From contig CP014773.1 of the NCBI GenBank assembly GCA_001596135.1, forward strand, positions 1,178,001-1,242,000: a stretch of 64,000 nucleotides of DNA. Reading direction: 5' to 3'. This document shows positions 45,230 through 54,315 of this stretch, piece after piece. A program made the translations under genes and the position numbers. How positions within the stretch are numbered: the first letter of the stretch is position 1; the number at the start of each line of letters is the position of its first letter. The notes under the pieces were generated by a model. That model saw only the letters and a program-made list of their open reading frames with translations, did no database searches and was not told where the DNA came from. The DNA comes from Mucilaginibacter sp. PAMC 26640. Lineage in GTDB: Bacteria; Bacteroidota; Bacteroidia; Sphingobacteriales; Sphingobacteriaceae.

Positions 45230-46462
45230 ATGATAGATCACTACGTACACGCGCTGCCCAATGGCATCCGCATATTATTTAAACATTCACCCTCGCCTAT
45301 AACGCATTGCTGCTTTGTGCTTAACGCCGGATCGCGCGATGAGCAACCCGAGAAAGAAGGCCTGGCTCACTTTATAGAGCATATGCTTTTTAAAGAAACC
45401 GAAAGACGCAGCACCACTCAGATCCTTAACCGGCTGGAATTGGTTGGTGCGGACCTTAACGCTTATACCACCAAAGAATATACCTGTATCCACGCGTCGT
45501 TGCTTCAGCAACACCTGGAGCGGGCTGTAGATCTTTTTGAAGATATCCTGTTTCATTCCACCTTTCCGGAAGAAGAGATTGAAAAGGAGCGCGGTGTGAT
45601 TCAGGATGAAATCGCGTCATACCTGGATCAGCCGGAGGAAGCCATTCAGGATGATTTTGAGGAGTATCTGTTTAAAGATCACCCCATCGGTAAAAATATT
45701 TTAGGCACCCCGGAAACGGTTGCTGCATTAAACGGTGCCGACATCAAACAATTTATGCTGGCCAACAACAATACCCACCAAATGGTATTTGCTGTATTTG
45801 GCGATTATGACTTCAACAAACTGATAAAGCTTTGCGAAAAGTATTTTGGTAACGTGCCCGGGAATACTGCGGTAAAGAACCGGGTAGCACCTTCGCCCAT
45901 CACGGTTGCCGGGCACTACGTTAAACAACTCCCTATCTCGCAAACGCATTGCGTTTTGGGCAGCCGGGCCTATCCTTCGGCACATGAAAACAAGTATGGC
46001 TTATTACTGCTAAACAACCTGCTGGGTGGCATGGGTATGAGCAACCGGTTAAACCTGGAGATCCGGGAAAAATATGGCATCGCTTACACCATCGAAAGCA
46101 ATTACACATCCCTTACCGATACCGGTATATTTTCCATTTACTTTGGCACCGATGCTGGCAAGGCCGATAAAGCATTGAAGCTGGTGCATAAAGAACTAAA
46201 AAAACTGCGAGATAATAAAATAGGGTCTTTACAGCTAAAACAAGCAAAGGAAAAGTTTATCGGGCAAATTGCTTTGGCCGAAGAAAGCCGCATGAGCCTC
46301 ATCATCAGTATGGCTAAAAGCCTGCTCGATTTTAACCGGATCGATTCGCTGGAGGACATCTTTGAGAAGATAAATGGAGTAACAGGCGAAAAGTTGCTGG
46401 AAATTAGCAACGAAATATTTGATAATGACCGTATGATCACCTTATTATTTGAGCCTAAATAA
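45230..46462 (+). CDS. M16 family zinc peptidase
   Basis: 410 residues. Inverted zinc motif HFIEH (H47, E50, H51) with third ligand E127 76 residues later (RGVIQDEIAS), as in PqqL, mitochondrial processing peptidase and related M16B enzymes. C-terminal half is the inactive M16_C domain (NKYGLLLLNNLLGGMGMSNRLNLEIREKYG). No signal peptide, so cytoplasmic. The promoter box shows that translation begins at 45230 rather than at 45179. def starts 21 bases after the stop but with its own promoter box. Confidence 0.93.
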   Translation: MIDHYVHALPNGIRILFKHSPSPITHCCFVLNAGSRDEQPEKEGLAHFIEHMLFKETERRSTTQILNRLELVGADLNAYTTKEYTCIHASLLQQHLERAVDLFEDILFHSTFPEEEIEKERGVIQDEIASYLDQPEEAIQDDFEEYLFKDHPIGKNILGTPETVAALNGADIKQFMLANNNTHQMVFAVFGDYDFNKLIKLCEKYFGNVPGNTAVKNRVAPSPITVAGHYVKQLPISQTHCVLGSRAYPSAHENKYGLLLLNNLLGGMGMSNRLNLEIREKYGIAYTIESNYTSLTDTGIFSIYFGTDAGKADKALKLVHKELKKLRDNKIGSLQLKQAKEKFIGQIALAEESRMSLIISMAKSLLDFNRIDSLEDIFEKINGVTGEKLLEISNEIFDNDRMITLLFEPK

Positions 46463-46471
46463 TAAAACCTG

Positions 46472-46479
46472 TATTTTTG
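46472..46479 (+). promoter_or_regulatory. -7 promoter box of def
   Basis: TATTTTTG matches TAnnTTTG, ending 4 bases before the def start codon at 46484. Transcription would begin at the start codon itself, or the box is a chance match. Confidence 0.4.
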
Positions 46480-46483
46480 TATA

Positions 46484-47056
46484 ATGAAATATCCTATTGT
46501 GGCATATGGCGACCCGGTTTTAAGGCGCAAGGCCACTTCTATAGAGCCGGATGAGTATCCTCATATTAAAGAATTGGTTAATAACATGTACGAAACCATG
46601 TACGGTGCACGTGGTGTTGGTTTGGCCGCCCCACAGGTAGGTATGAGTATGCGCCTGTTTGTGGTGGACTGTACGCCCTTTGACGATGATGAACCGGAGC
46701 TAAAGGATTTCAAAAAGGCTTTTATCAACGCATCTATTTTAGAGGAGAGTGGTAAAGAGTGGTCTTTTAACGAAGGCTGTTTAAGCATCCCCGATATCAG
46801 GGAAGATGTATCCCGCAAACCAGAGATTCGCATATCCTACTACGATGAGGATTGGAAGCACCATGAAGCTACTTTTAAAGGTATGGCTGCCCGGGTTATC
46901 CAACATGAATATGATCATATAGAAGGTAAATTATTTACCGATAAGTTAAGCCCGTTACGTAAACGCCTAATAGAGAAAAAGCTCAACGATATCTCCAAAG
47001 GTGCTATTGACGTTGACTACAAAATGAAGTTCCCGGACGCGAAGAAAGGACGCTAA
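46484..47056 (+). CDS. def: Peptide deformylase
   Basis: Removes the formyl group from new proteins. 190 residues with motif 1 GVGLAAPQVG, motif 2 EGCLSIPDIRE (metal Cys) and motif 3 QHEYDHIEG (HEYDH with two metal His and the catalytic Glu). The C-terminal end is basic (KKLNDISKGAIDVDYKMKFPDAKKGR). Normal for Bacteroidota. Ends in a low-complexity purine-rich array and bidirectional terminator. Confidence 0.96.
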   Translation: MKYPIVAYGDPVLRRKATSIEPDEYPHIKELVNNMYETMYGARGVGLAAPQVGMSMRLFVVDCTPFDDDEPELKDFKKAFINASILEESGKEWSFNEGCLSIPDIREDVSRKPEIRISYYDEDWKHHEATFKGMAARVIQHEYDHIEGKLFTDKLSPLRKRLIEKKLNDISKGAIDVDYKMKFPDAKKGR

Positions 47057-47058
47057 AA

Positions 47059-47298
47059 AAGAGAGGCAAGAAATCAAGAAGCAAGAAATCAAGATTTAAG
47101 AGCCAAGAAAGAGTGGATTCAAGATATCAAGACCTGAGAGCCAGGAGAGAAGTGATAGGGGAAGATTAGAATAAGATTCAAGAAATCAAGATCCAAGAGT
47201 CAGGAAATACCTGATATAATAAGAAAGCCGCAACAAATGTCGCGGCCTTCTTATTTGTAGGATATTTTATTTTGTCTCTTGAATCTTGATCTCTTGCT
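47059..47298. repeat. Purine-rich word array with inverted partner
   Basis: From 47059 to about 47205 the DNA repeats words such as GAGGCAAGAAATCAAGAAGC. The 23 bases at 47080-47102 match the reverse complement of 47276-47298 with three mismatches, forming a large imperfect hairpin around the terminator at 47218-47256. Same vocabulary as at 200-311 and 31690-31830. Confidence 0.7.
47218..47256. terminator. Bidirectional terminator between def and the 47311 gene
   Basis: AATAAGAAAGCCGC / GCGGCCTTCTTATT (one mismatch) with a 10-base loop; T-rich on both outer sides. Lies between convergent genes. Confidence 0.8.
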
Positions 47299-47310
47299 TC
47301 TTCTTTGTTC

Positions 47311-47931
47311 TTAATTGGCTTTTTTCTCCCCATCGGTGATCGACTTGATCAGACTACCCCAGGCAAGCGGGTTAAGCAACGGATTGGTTATGGAGTGCGA
47401 ATTGACAATATTGGTATGCATTTGCTGGGCATTGGCCGACTGGATCTCCTGCCCGTCTCTCGGCAGTGATGTGTTCAGCGCGGCAAGGGTAGCTTTGCTT
47501 ACGTTTTTTCGGGCAATTTCTAAATCGTCATCCGCTAGCTTCGCAGTGACAAAATCCCTGCGGAATTCATCAGTTGTGGCCCATGGAAATACCCTGAATA
47601 CGGGTAAATTTGTAATAGCGGGTTTTATTTTTATCTGGGTGGTATAACTTTTATTTAAATTAGATGGAATGACAACTGTTACTGGGCTGTAACCCACCGC
47701 TGTAAAACTTACCGTATCCTGCTCATGAACAACAAATGAAAAATAGCCATTATAATTAGCTACGGTAACCGCGTTGTGATAACTTTTATTGGTGATGCTT
47801 ACATAAGGCACAACGATACTGGCACTGTCGGCATTGTAAATAACGCCGGTAAATTGCACCAACGGTTTCTCCTTTTGGGCAAATGCCGAAAACGACACCA
47901 ACAAAAATAATATGCCAACTAATCTTTTCAT
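47311..47931 (-). CDS. Exported protein with carboxypeptidase-like regulatory fold
   Basis: 206 residues with a signal peptide (FSAFAQ). The N-terminal half (VQFTGVIYNADSASIVVPYVSI..., ANYNGYFSFVVHEQDTVSFTAVGYSPV) matches the carboxypeptidase-D regulatory-like/TonB N-terminal domain found widely in Bacteroidota. The rest (after about 120) has no recognisable fold. It is a small standalone form, not part of a TonB receptor. Function unknown. Confidence 0.75.
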   Translation of the reverse strand: MKRLVGILFLLVSFSAFAQKEKPLVQFTGVIYNADSASIVVPYVSITNKSYHNAVTVANYNGYFSFVVHEQDTVSFTAVGYSPVTVVIPSNLNKSYTTQIKIKPAITNLPVFRVFPWATTDEFRRDFVTAKLADDDLEIARKNVSKATLAALNTSLPRDGQEIQSANAQQMHTNIVNSHSITNPLLNPLAWGSLIKSITDGEKKAN

Positions 47932-47987
47932 TTACAACTCGTACCTATTATACGGCCCCTGTTTTAAATTGTTTGTAAACAGGAACG

Positions 47988-47995
47988 CAAAAATA
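47988..47995 (-). promoter_or_regulatory. -7 promoter box of the 47311 gene
   Basis: Minus-strand TATTTTTG matches TAnnTTTG, about 56 bases before the start codon. Confidence 0.4.
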
Positions 47996-48038
47996 CGCCA
48001 TTCGAATACATCAGGGTGTAATTTAACAATCCTTAACA

Positions 48039-48317
48039 CTACCTCAAGTTTTCAGGCAGCACAGCGTTAGGGTCGTCAATATCTGTGAGGTTTACCGCTT
48101 CTACGCTGGTTATATCCGGCACAGCCTTTTTGATGGCCTGCTCTATTCCCGCTTTCAAAGTCATGATGCTCATCGGGCAAGACCCGCATGAACCCAGCAA
48201 TTTTAGCTTAACAACTCCTTCAGGCGTAATTTCTTCTACAGAAACGTTACCGCCATCTGCCTCCAAATATGGGCGAATGGTATCTAACGCTGCTTCCACC
48301 TGTTCAATTAAACTCAT
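48039..48317 (-). CDS. NifU-like scaffold/carrier protein
   Basis: 92 residues with the NifU C-terminal-type domain: [17 protein letters not shown] and the CGSCPMS motif (CxxC) that holds a labile Fe-S cluster for transfer. Its start lies 26 bases after the stop of the Mrp-like ATPase, so both act in Fe-S cluster assembly or delivery. Confidence 0.92.
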   Translation of the reverse strand: MSLIEQVEAALDTIRPYLEADGGNVSVEEITPEGVVKLKLLGSCGSCPMSIMTLKAGIEQAIKKAVPDITSVEAVNLTDIDDPNAVLPENLR

Positions 48318-48343
48318 TTTGATCTTATATATACGTAAAGTTA

Positions 48344-49432
48344 TTAATTATTTGCAACATTCATAACATTCGCCTTTTCAGCGTTAGCTATGGATACCTG
48401 CTGCGCAACGCGGCGGGCCATTTCCATAAATGCTAAGCTCATTTTGCCGTCCTCTTCCAGTACAATGGGCTTGCCGGCATCGCCGCTGTCGCTTATCCCC
48501 TTTATCAAAGGGATCTCTCCCAAGAATGGAACGTCTAAGGTTTGCGCCAGTTTCTGGCCGCCGCCCTGCCCAAATATGTAATACTTGTTATCCGGCAATT
48601 CAGCAGGGCTAAAATAGCTCATGTTCTCCACAATACCCAGTATTGGCACATTGATGGCATTCATCATAAACATGCCAATTCCTTTTTTAGCGTCGGCCAG
48701 CGCAACATTTTGTGGGGTGGTAACAATCACAGCACCAGTAACCGGGAAGCTTTGCGTTACGGTGATGTGAATATCGCCGGTACCCGGCGGCAGATCTATC
48801 ACCAGGTAATCCAGCTCACCCCAGTCGGCATCATTAAACAATTGCTTAACCGCTGTTGATACCATTGGCCCGCGCCATGGCACGGGTTGATTAGGATCTG
48901 TAAAGAAACCTATCGATAGTAGTTTGATCCCGTATTTCTCAATTGGTTCAATGCGCGTTTTTCCGTTTACGTTAGTCGCCATCGGTCGCGCACCCTCCAG
49001 CCCGAACATGATTGGGATAGATGGCCCGTAGATATCTGCATCTATCAGGCCCACTTTAGCACCAGTTTTTGCCAGTGCAAGTGCCAGGTTAACTGATACC
49101 GTTGATTTACCTACACCACCTTTGCCTGAGGCTACGGCGATGATATTTTTAACACCGGGAACACCAGTGTTTTTTTGCGATGTAACACGCGAAGTCATGT
49201 TAACACTCACCTCAATCTCCGGGCTGATGAAATGCTTTATTGCGTTGCGGCAGGCATTTTCTATTAATGCCTTTAGTGGGCAGGCCGGGGTGGTTAAAAT
49301 CACCGAAAAGCTCAACTTATTGCCATCGATAACAATATCCTGTATCATGTTTAAAGTAACCAGGTCCTTTTTCAGGTCGGGTTCTTCTACGTTGCTAAGC
49401 GCTTGTAAAACTTGTTCTTGCGTAATGCTCAT
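48344..49432 (-). CDS. Mrp/NBP35-type Fe-S cluster carrier ATPase
   Basis: 362 residues. N-terminal DUF59/MIP18-like domain (about 5-80, with [14 protein letters not shown]), then the P-loop ATPase: [11 protein letters not shown] (101-111), [24 protein letters not shown]. In E. coli Mrp a CxxC that binds the shared cluster follows ENMS; here that place reads [15 protein letters not shown] and has no Cys. The ORF is open 27 codons upstream of 49432, but the family start and the -7 box support 49432. Followed by the NifU-like gene. Confidence 0.93.
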   Translation of the reverse strand: MSITQEQVLQALSNVEEPDLKKDLVTLNMIQDIVIDGNKLSFSVILTTPACPLKALIENACRNAIKHFISPEIEVSVNMTSRVTSQKNTGVPGVKNIIAVASGKGGVGKSTVSVNLALALAKTGAKVGLIDADIYGPSIPIMFGLEGARPMATNVNGKTRIEPIEKYGIKLLSIGFFTDPNQPVPWRGPMVSTAVKQLFNDADWGELDYLVIDLPPGTGDIHITVTQSFPVTGAVIVTTPQNVALADAKKGIGMFMMNAINVPILGIVENMSYFSPAELPDNKYYIFGQGGGQKLAQTLDVPFLGEIPLIKGISDSGDAGKPIVLEEDGKMSLAFMEMARRVAQQVSIANAEKANVMNVANN

Positions 49433-49445
49433 ATTATTATTGTTG

Positions 49446-49453
49446 CAAAAATA
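49446..49453 (-). promoter_or_regulatory. -7 promoter box of the Mrp-NifU pair
   Basis: Minus-strand TATTTTTG matches TAnnTTTG and ends 13 bases before the start codon at 49432. Confidence 0.55.
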
Positions 49454-49529
49454 CGAAAACAGGGGTCGGATAGCGTTGTTAATAAAACAAATAGCTGCAA
49501 CCACGCGTTGCACCGCTGCATATTTAGTT

Positions 49530-49537
49530 TAGTTTTG
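49530..49537 (+). promoter_or_regulatory. -7 promoter box of the GT51 fusion gene
   Basis: TAGTTTTG matches TAnnTTTG, 15 bases before the ATG at 49553. Confidence 0.5.
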
Positions 49538-49552
49538 AAGTAAATTTTTCAG

Positions 49553-51814
49553 ATGCGCCGTATCAATCCTAAGTATATTCGTATTGCTGGTATAGTGGCT
49601 GCCGTGTTGGTGATTATCGTTTTAATTGGAGGATATATTGCTTACTCCAAACGCGAAGCCATACTGCAAAGTGCCATTGGCAAAGCTAAAGCAAAAGCAA
49701 AAAGGGATTATAATTTAGATGTAAAAATAGGTTCGGCACGGTTTACAGGACTGGCTACAGTTGCGTTTACCGATATCTCAATAGTTCCGGATCAGCGTGA
49801 TAGCCTGCTATCTATCAAAACTTTTGATGTAAGCGTAAAGGTCCTGCCGCTCATTTTTGGCAATATTAAACTTGGTGATGTGGTATTGCAAAACGGGCAC
49901 CTGAATTTAACCAATATTAAAGGGGTAAAAAACTTTGATTTCCTGTTTAAAAAGAAAAAAGACAGTACGAGCACTTCCAAAAAAGTAGATCTTGCCGACC
50001 TGAGCGATAACCTCATTAACCAGGTACTTTACAAAATCCCGGATAATCTCTCTCTTACCAATTTCTTGATATCGGCAACCGATGATAGTACCCATATCAC
50101 AGCGCTTGCACAAACTGCCTTGATCCGTGACGGTAAGTTAGCCTCTACCATCAAAATAAACGATGGCATTGCAGCATCTACCTGGCACTTCGATGGCAAG
50201 ATGCACCCATCAGATAAAGATATTGACATTCGCCTGTATGCAGACGGCAAAAAAGTGGAGCTGCCGATCATCGAAAAGAAGTTTAAAGTTAAACTGAACT
50301 TTGATACGCTAACCACCAAATTAACTAAAGTGCGCAACAGCGATGGTGAAACTAAAATTTACACTTATTGTGCCGTTCGCAACTTATTGATCAACCATGC
50401 CGGCCTGTCTACAACAGATATTATTGTACCTGCCGGGTCAATCGACGCAAATGTTTTTGTGGGATCAAACTACGTATCGCTGGATAGTTCATCGGTTATT
50501 CATTTGAAAAAGATTACCGCCAATCCTTATCTGAAGTATACTTTGAATCCTGTTAAGATCTACGAAATGAAGATCCATACCGGCTGGCTCAACGCTCAGG
50601 ATATTTTTGATTCCTTTCCGGTTGGCATGTTTGAATCACTTGAAGGAATGCAGGTAGCAGGAAAGCTAAACTATAGTTTGAATTTTTTCATGAATTCCCA
50701 GCACATCGATGATCTTCAGTTCGATTCGAGGCTGGACCAAAATAACTTCCGAATAGTCAAATTCGGCAAAACCGATTTTGACAAGCTGAACAAAACTTTT
50801 GTATACGTGCCTTATGAAAAAGGCAAACCAATGTCGCCACATACCATCGGGCCCGAAAACCCTGAATTTACACCCCTTAACCAAATTTCACCTGATCTGC
50901 GTAACGCGGTAATGACTGCTGAAGACCCCTCATTTTATCGCAATAAAGGTTTTGTGGAAGAATCTATCCGCAAATCATTGGCTACCGATTTTAAAGACAA
51001 GAAATTCAAACGCGGCGGCAGCACCATTTCTATGCAACTGGTCAAGAACGCTTTTCTCAGCAGGAACAAAACACTTTCGCGTAAAATAGAGGAGATTCTG
51101 ATCGTATGGATGATAGAAAATACCCGTTTGATGAGTAAAGACCGGATGCTGGAGGTGTACTTTAACATTATTGAATGGGGCCGCAATATTTACGGTATCA
51201 GCGAGGCATCACACTATTATTTTGGAAAATCACCATCAGAACTAACTTTGGGCGAAAGTATTTACCTGGCCAGCATTGTTCCTAATCCTAAGGCAGGACT
51301 TTATTCCTTTCAGCCCGATGGCTCCTTGCGCCCCGGCTTACATGGTTATTTTAACCTGATCGGCAGACTTATGGCGGGCAAGGGTTTAACGCAACGGGAT
51401 AGCAGTGCTTACGGGTTTTATAATGTTCGGCTAAAAGAAAGCCTTCGCCGCGGTATAGCGCCAGCAGACACCGCTATTGCTGACAGTCTCCTTAAACAAA
51501 ATGATGAAAATGCCGGAGTAGGCGTGGCACCGCCGGTTTTTGACGAGCCTGCCAAAAAGCCCAATTTCTTCCAGCGGCTATTTGGTAAAAAAGATACCGT
51601 CCAAGCCAAAGCTGAAGAAAAGATTAAAGAAACTAACGAGATGATCAAAACGCGTATAAAAGCCGACATTGAGAAAATGAAGGCTGAATATAAGCTGAAG
51701 ATAGATAACGTTGATACCGCGGGCCGAACCAAAAAAGAAGTGAAAGAGGAAAAAAAACGACTCAAACAAGAGCAGAAAGATAATGAGCGGGATTTGAAGG
51801 ATAAAATGCCTTAA
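49553..51814 (+). CDS. AsmA-like/GT51 glycosyltransferase fusion
   Basis: 753 residues. One transmembrane helix (about 10-30), then a roughly 390-residue periplasmic beta-rich region that looks AsmA-like (AYSKREAILQSAIGKAKAKAK, GLATVAFTDISIVP, TFDVSVKVLPLIFGNIKLGD). Residues about 445-600 are a peptidoglycan glycosyltransferase (GT51): E457-D in AEDPSFYRNKGF, RGGSTISMQLVKN, RKIEEILIVWMIE and EVYFNIIEWGRNIYGI. No transpeptidase domain follows; the tail (610-753) is Lys/Glu-rich and predicted coiled coil. It may polymerise glycan chains while contacting lipid or outer-membrane biogenesis factors. Such fusions exist in Bacteroidota but are uncharacterised as far as I know. Confidence 0.88.
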   Translation: MRRINPKYIRIAGIVAAVLVIIVLIGGYIAYSKREAILQSAIGKAKAKAKRDYNLDVKIGSARFTGLATVAFTDISIVPDQRDSLLSIKTFDVSVKVLPLIFGNIKLGDVVLQNGHLNLTNIKGVKNFDFLFKKKKDSTSTSKKVDLADLSDNLINQVLYKIPDNLSLTNFLISATDDSTHITALAQTALIRDGKLASTIKINDGIAASTWHFDGKMHPSDKDIDIRLYADGKKVELPIIEKKFKVKLNFDTLTTKLTKVRNSDGETKIYTYCAVRNLLINHAGLSTTDIIVPAGSIDANVFVGSNYVSLDSSSVIHLKKITANPYLKYTLNPVKIYEMKIHTGWLNAQDIFDSFPVGMFESLEGMQVAGKLNYSLNFFMNSQHIDDLQFDSRLDQNNFRIVKFGKTDFDKLNKTFVYVPYEKGKPMSPHTIGPENPEFTPLNQISPDLRNAVMTAEDPSFYRNKGFVEESIRKSLATDFKDKKFKRGGSTISMQLVKNAFLSRNKTLSRKIEEILIVWMIENTRLMSKDRMLEVYFNIIEWGRNIYGISEASHYYFGKSPSELTLGESIYLASIVPNPKAGLYSFQPDGSLRPGLHGYFNLIGRLMAGKGLTQRDSSAYGFYNVRLKESLRRGIAPADTAIADSLLKQNDENAGVGVAPPVFDEPAKKPNFFQRLFGKKDTVQAKAEEKIKETNEMIKTRIKADIEKMKAEYKLKIDNVDTAGRTKKEVKEEKKRLKQEQKDNERDLKDKMP

Positions 51815-51837
51815 CCCATTTGTCATTTAAATATCTA

Positions 51838-51862
51838 AAAGCCTATCAGTTTGATAGGCTTT
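51838..51862 (+). terminator. Terminator after the GT51 fusion gene
   Basis: AAGCCTATCA-GTT-TGATAGGCTT stem followed by TACTTATTT. Confidence 0.8.
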
Positions 51863-51896
51863 ACTTATTTATGACTATTTTGAGTGTTTAAACATA

Positions 51897-51904
51897 TATG
51901 TTTG
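51897..51904 (+). promoter_or_regulatory. -7 promoter box of the nitroreductase gene
   Basis: TATGTTTG matches TAnnTTTG, 16 bases before the ATG. Confidence 0.5.
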
Positions 51905-51920
51905 AACAAAAGATTACGAA

Positions 51921-52550
51921 ATGTCTATAATTGATCAACTACACTGGCGATATGCCACTAAAAAATTCGACAGCACTAAAAAGATTGCTGCTGATAAATT
52001 AAATACTTTACTGGATGCTGTGCAGCTATCGCCATCATCTTATGGATTGCAAACCTACAAGATCCTCGTAGTGGAAGATGCTGATATAAGGCAACAACTG
52101 CGTGCTGCAGGTTACGGTCAGGCGCAAATTACAGATGCATCACAAGTGATCATCTTTGCTTCAGAAACCACTATTGACGAAGCCCGGGTTAATGAGTATG
52201 TGGACCTAATTGCCGAAACCCGCAATATGGACCGTAGTTACCTCGCCGACTATGAAAAAATGATGGTAGGCGCTATAAACAACATGCCACAGGATAAAAA
52301 AATTAATTGGTCGCATAAACAGGCTTACATCGCATTGGGCGTATTGTTAACCGCTGCTGCTGAACTAGAAATAGATGCCTGCCCTATGGAAGGTTTTGAC
52401 GGGCCAAAATTTGATGAAATTTTAGGTCTTAAAGAAAAAGGCTTAACCGTAAGCGTTATTGCACCTATAGGTTACCGTGCCGAAGATGACGACTATGCGA
52501 AATTAGCTAAAGTGCGTAAATCTAAAGAAGATCTGTTCATTCACATCTAA
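51921..52550 (+). CDS. NAD(P)H-dependent nitroreductase
   Basis: 209 residues of the NfsB/FMN-reductase family. N-terminal RYATKKFDSTKK and LSPSSYGLQTYKILVVED are the FMN-binding hallmarks; WSHKQAYIALGVLLTAAAELEIDACPMEGF gives the dimer and substrate part, and VIAPIGYRAEDDDYA the C-terminal region. Oxygen-insensitive reduction of nitro-compounds or quinones; natural substrate not known. Own promoter and a terminator behind. Confidence 0.93.
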   Translation: MSIIDQLHWRYATKKFDSTKKIAADKLNTLLDAVQLSPSSYGLQTYKILVVEDADIRQQLRAAGYGQAQITDASQVIIFASETTIDEARVNEYVDLIAETRNMDRSYLADYEKMMVGAINNMPQDKKINWSHKQAYIALGVLLTAAAELEIDACPMEGFDGPKFDEILGLKEKGLTVSVIAPIGYRAEDDDYAKLAKVRKSKEDLFIHI

Positions 52551-52575
52551 ATAGTTTGCTTCAAACATATTTTAT

Positions 52576-52602
52576 AAAAGGGGTAGCTAGTCTGCCCCTT
52601 TT
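52576..52602 (+). terminator. Terminator after the nitroreductase gene
   Basis: AAAAGGGG / CCCCTTTT stem with an 11-base loop. Confidence 0.8.
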
Positions 52603-52657
52603 GCATTTGCTGAAGTTGCTATGTTATTCCTATTTTTAGGTTTAAGCTATTAAAACC

Positions 52658-52665
52658 TATCTTTG
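52658..52665 (+). promoter_or_regulatory. -7 promoter box of gltX
   Basis: TATCTTTG matches TAnnTTTG and ends 8 bases before the gltX ATG, a third case of a nearly leaderless arrangement. Confidence 0.6.
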
Positions 52666-52673
52666 CCCCCGCA

Positions 52674-54203
52674 ATGTCTGATAAAAAAGTAAGAGTTCGT
52701 TTTGCGCCGAGTCCAACAGGTGGTTTACACCTGGGTGGCGTGCGTACCGTGTTGTTCAATTATCTGTTCGCCAAAAAACATGGTGGTGATTTTGTTTTAC
52801 GTATTGAGGATACCGACCAAAATCGCTATGTGGATGGGGCCGAAAAATATATAGCCGATTGCTTGCAATGGTGCGGAATAATCCCTGATGAAAGCCCTGC
52901 CAAAGGCGGCCAATATGCACCTTATCGCCAAAGTGAGCGCAAGCCTATTTACCGCGAATATGCCGAACGGCTGGTTTCCCAGGGCCATGCATATTATGCT
53001 TTTGACACGCCCGAAGAACTGGATGCCAAACGTAAAGAAGTGCCTAACTTTCAGTATGGGCACGCACACCGTAATGAGTTGCGAAACTCGCTCAGCCTGC
53101 CATTGCAGGAAGTAGAGACCTTATTGCATAACGGTACGCCCCACGTGATCCGCATAAAAATGCCCGACGACGAAACGATCAGTTTTAATGATATGATTCG
53201 CGGCTATGTAAGCTTTGAAACCGCCCAGGTGGATGATAAGGTATTGCTTAAGGCCGATGGTATGCCAACCTATCACCTAGCCGTGGTTATTGATGATTAC
53301 CTGATGAAGATCTCACACGCCTTTCGCGGTGAAGAATGGCTGCCATCTGCTCCTGTGCATTTATTGCTATGGGATTATTTAGGCTGGAAAGAGGAAATGC
53401 CGAAATGGGCACATTTACCGCTGATATTAAAGCCAGACGGGCATGGCAAGCTGAGCAAACGCGATGGCGCACGCTTGGGTTTCCCGGTTTATGCCATGAA
53501 CTGGTTTGATGCTAAAACAGAAGAGTTAACCCTAGGCTTTCGCGAGTTAGGATTTTTGCCGGAGGCTTTCCTGAACTTACTGGCCATGCTGGGCTGGAAC
53601 GACGGTACCGACCAGGAGATTTTTACGCTGCCCGAAATGATAGAGAAATTCTCCATTGACCGGATCAGCAAGGCAGGCGCTAAATTTGATTACGAAAAAG
53701 CCAAATGGTACAACGCCGAGTGGATAAAAACGCAGCCTGCAGAAAACCTGAAGCTTAAAGTAGCTGAAGTTTTAAGATCAAATAGCATTACTGTTAATAA
53801 CGAGGCTTATTTGCTTAAGATCATTGATATTGTAAAAGATCGCTGCGTACTGCTAACTGATTTTTATTTGCAGGCAGGCTATTTCTTCCGGGCTCCCTTA
53901 ACCTACGATGCCGCATCGGTAAAGCCGAAGTGGAATGATGCTAAAACCGCTTTTTTTAACGAGTTGAAAGAGGTGTTCAGCCATACCGATACTTTTGAAG
54001 CTGCAGGCCTGGAGGCCGCATTTAAAGCTTTGGCAGAACAAAAAGGATTAAAATTAGGTGACTTGATGCTGCCCTTCCGCATTATGCTGGTAGGCGGAAA
54101 ATTTGGCCCGCATGTTTTTGATATTGCTGCGATATTAGGCGAAGCCGAAACAATGCAGAGAATAGATAAAGGACTGGAAGTATTTACCGCCCCTGCTGCT
54201 TAA
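52674..54203 (+). CDS. gltX: Glutamyl-tRNA synthetase
   Basis: Charges tRNA-Glu (and possibly tRNA-Gln if the transamidation route is used). 509 residues. Class I signatures: FAPSPTGGLHLGGV (HIGH variant HLGG) at the N-terminus and KLSKRDG (KMSKS) at about residue 262. The C-terminal helical anticodon-binding domain follows (from about 350, with EKAKWYNAEWIKTQPAENLK). Normal length for bacteria. Terminator at 54286. Confidence 0.97.
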   Translation: MSDKKVRVRFAPSPTGGLHLGGVRTVLFNYLFAKKHGGDFVLRIEDTDQNRYVDGAEKYIADCLQWCGIIPDESPAKGGQYAPYRQSERKPIYREYAERLVSQGHAYYAFDTPEELDAKRKEVPNFQYGHAHRNELRNSLSLPLQEVETLLHNGTPHVIRIKMPDDETISFNDMIRGYVSFETAQVDDKVLLKADGMPTYHLAVVIDDYLMKISHAFRGEEWLPSAPVHLLLWDYLGWKEEMPKWAHLPLILKPDGHGKLSKRDGARLGFPVYAMNWFDAKTEELTLGFRELGFLPEAFLNLLAMLGWNDGTDQEIFTLPEMIEKFSIDRISKAGAKFDYEKAKWYNAEWIKTQPAENLKLKVAEVLRSNSITVNNEAYLLKIIDIVKDRCVLLTDFYLQAGYFFRAPLTYDAASVKPKWNDAKTAFFNELKEVFSHTDTFEAAGLEAAFKALAEQKGLKLGDLMLPFRIMLVGGKFGPHVFDIAAILGEAETMQRIDKGLEVFTAPAA

Positions 54204-54285
54204 TTATTGAATAGCCCGATGACCATTCCGGATCACTAAGGATACAAAGCTTAGTCGCCCGAAATGGCACCAATAACGAATATGC

Positions 54286-54315
54286 AAAAGCATCAGCACT
54301 CCTGCTGGTGCTTTT
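54286..54315 (+). terminator. Terminator after gltX
   Basis: AAAAGCATCAGCA-CTCC-TGCTGGTGCTTTT stem with one G-T pair. Confidence 0.8.
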
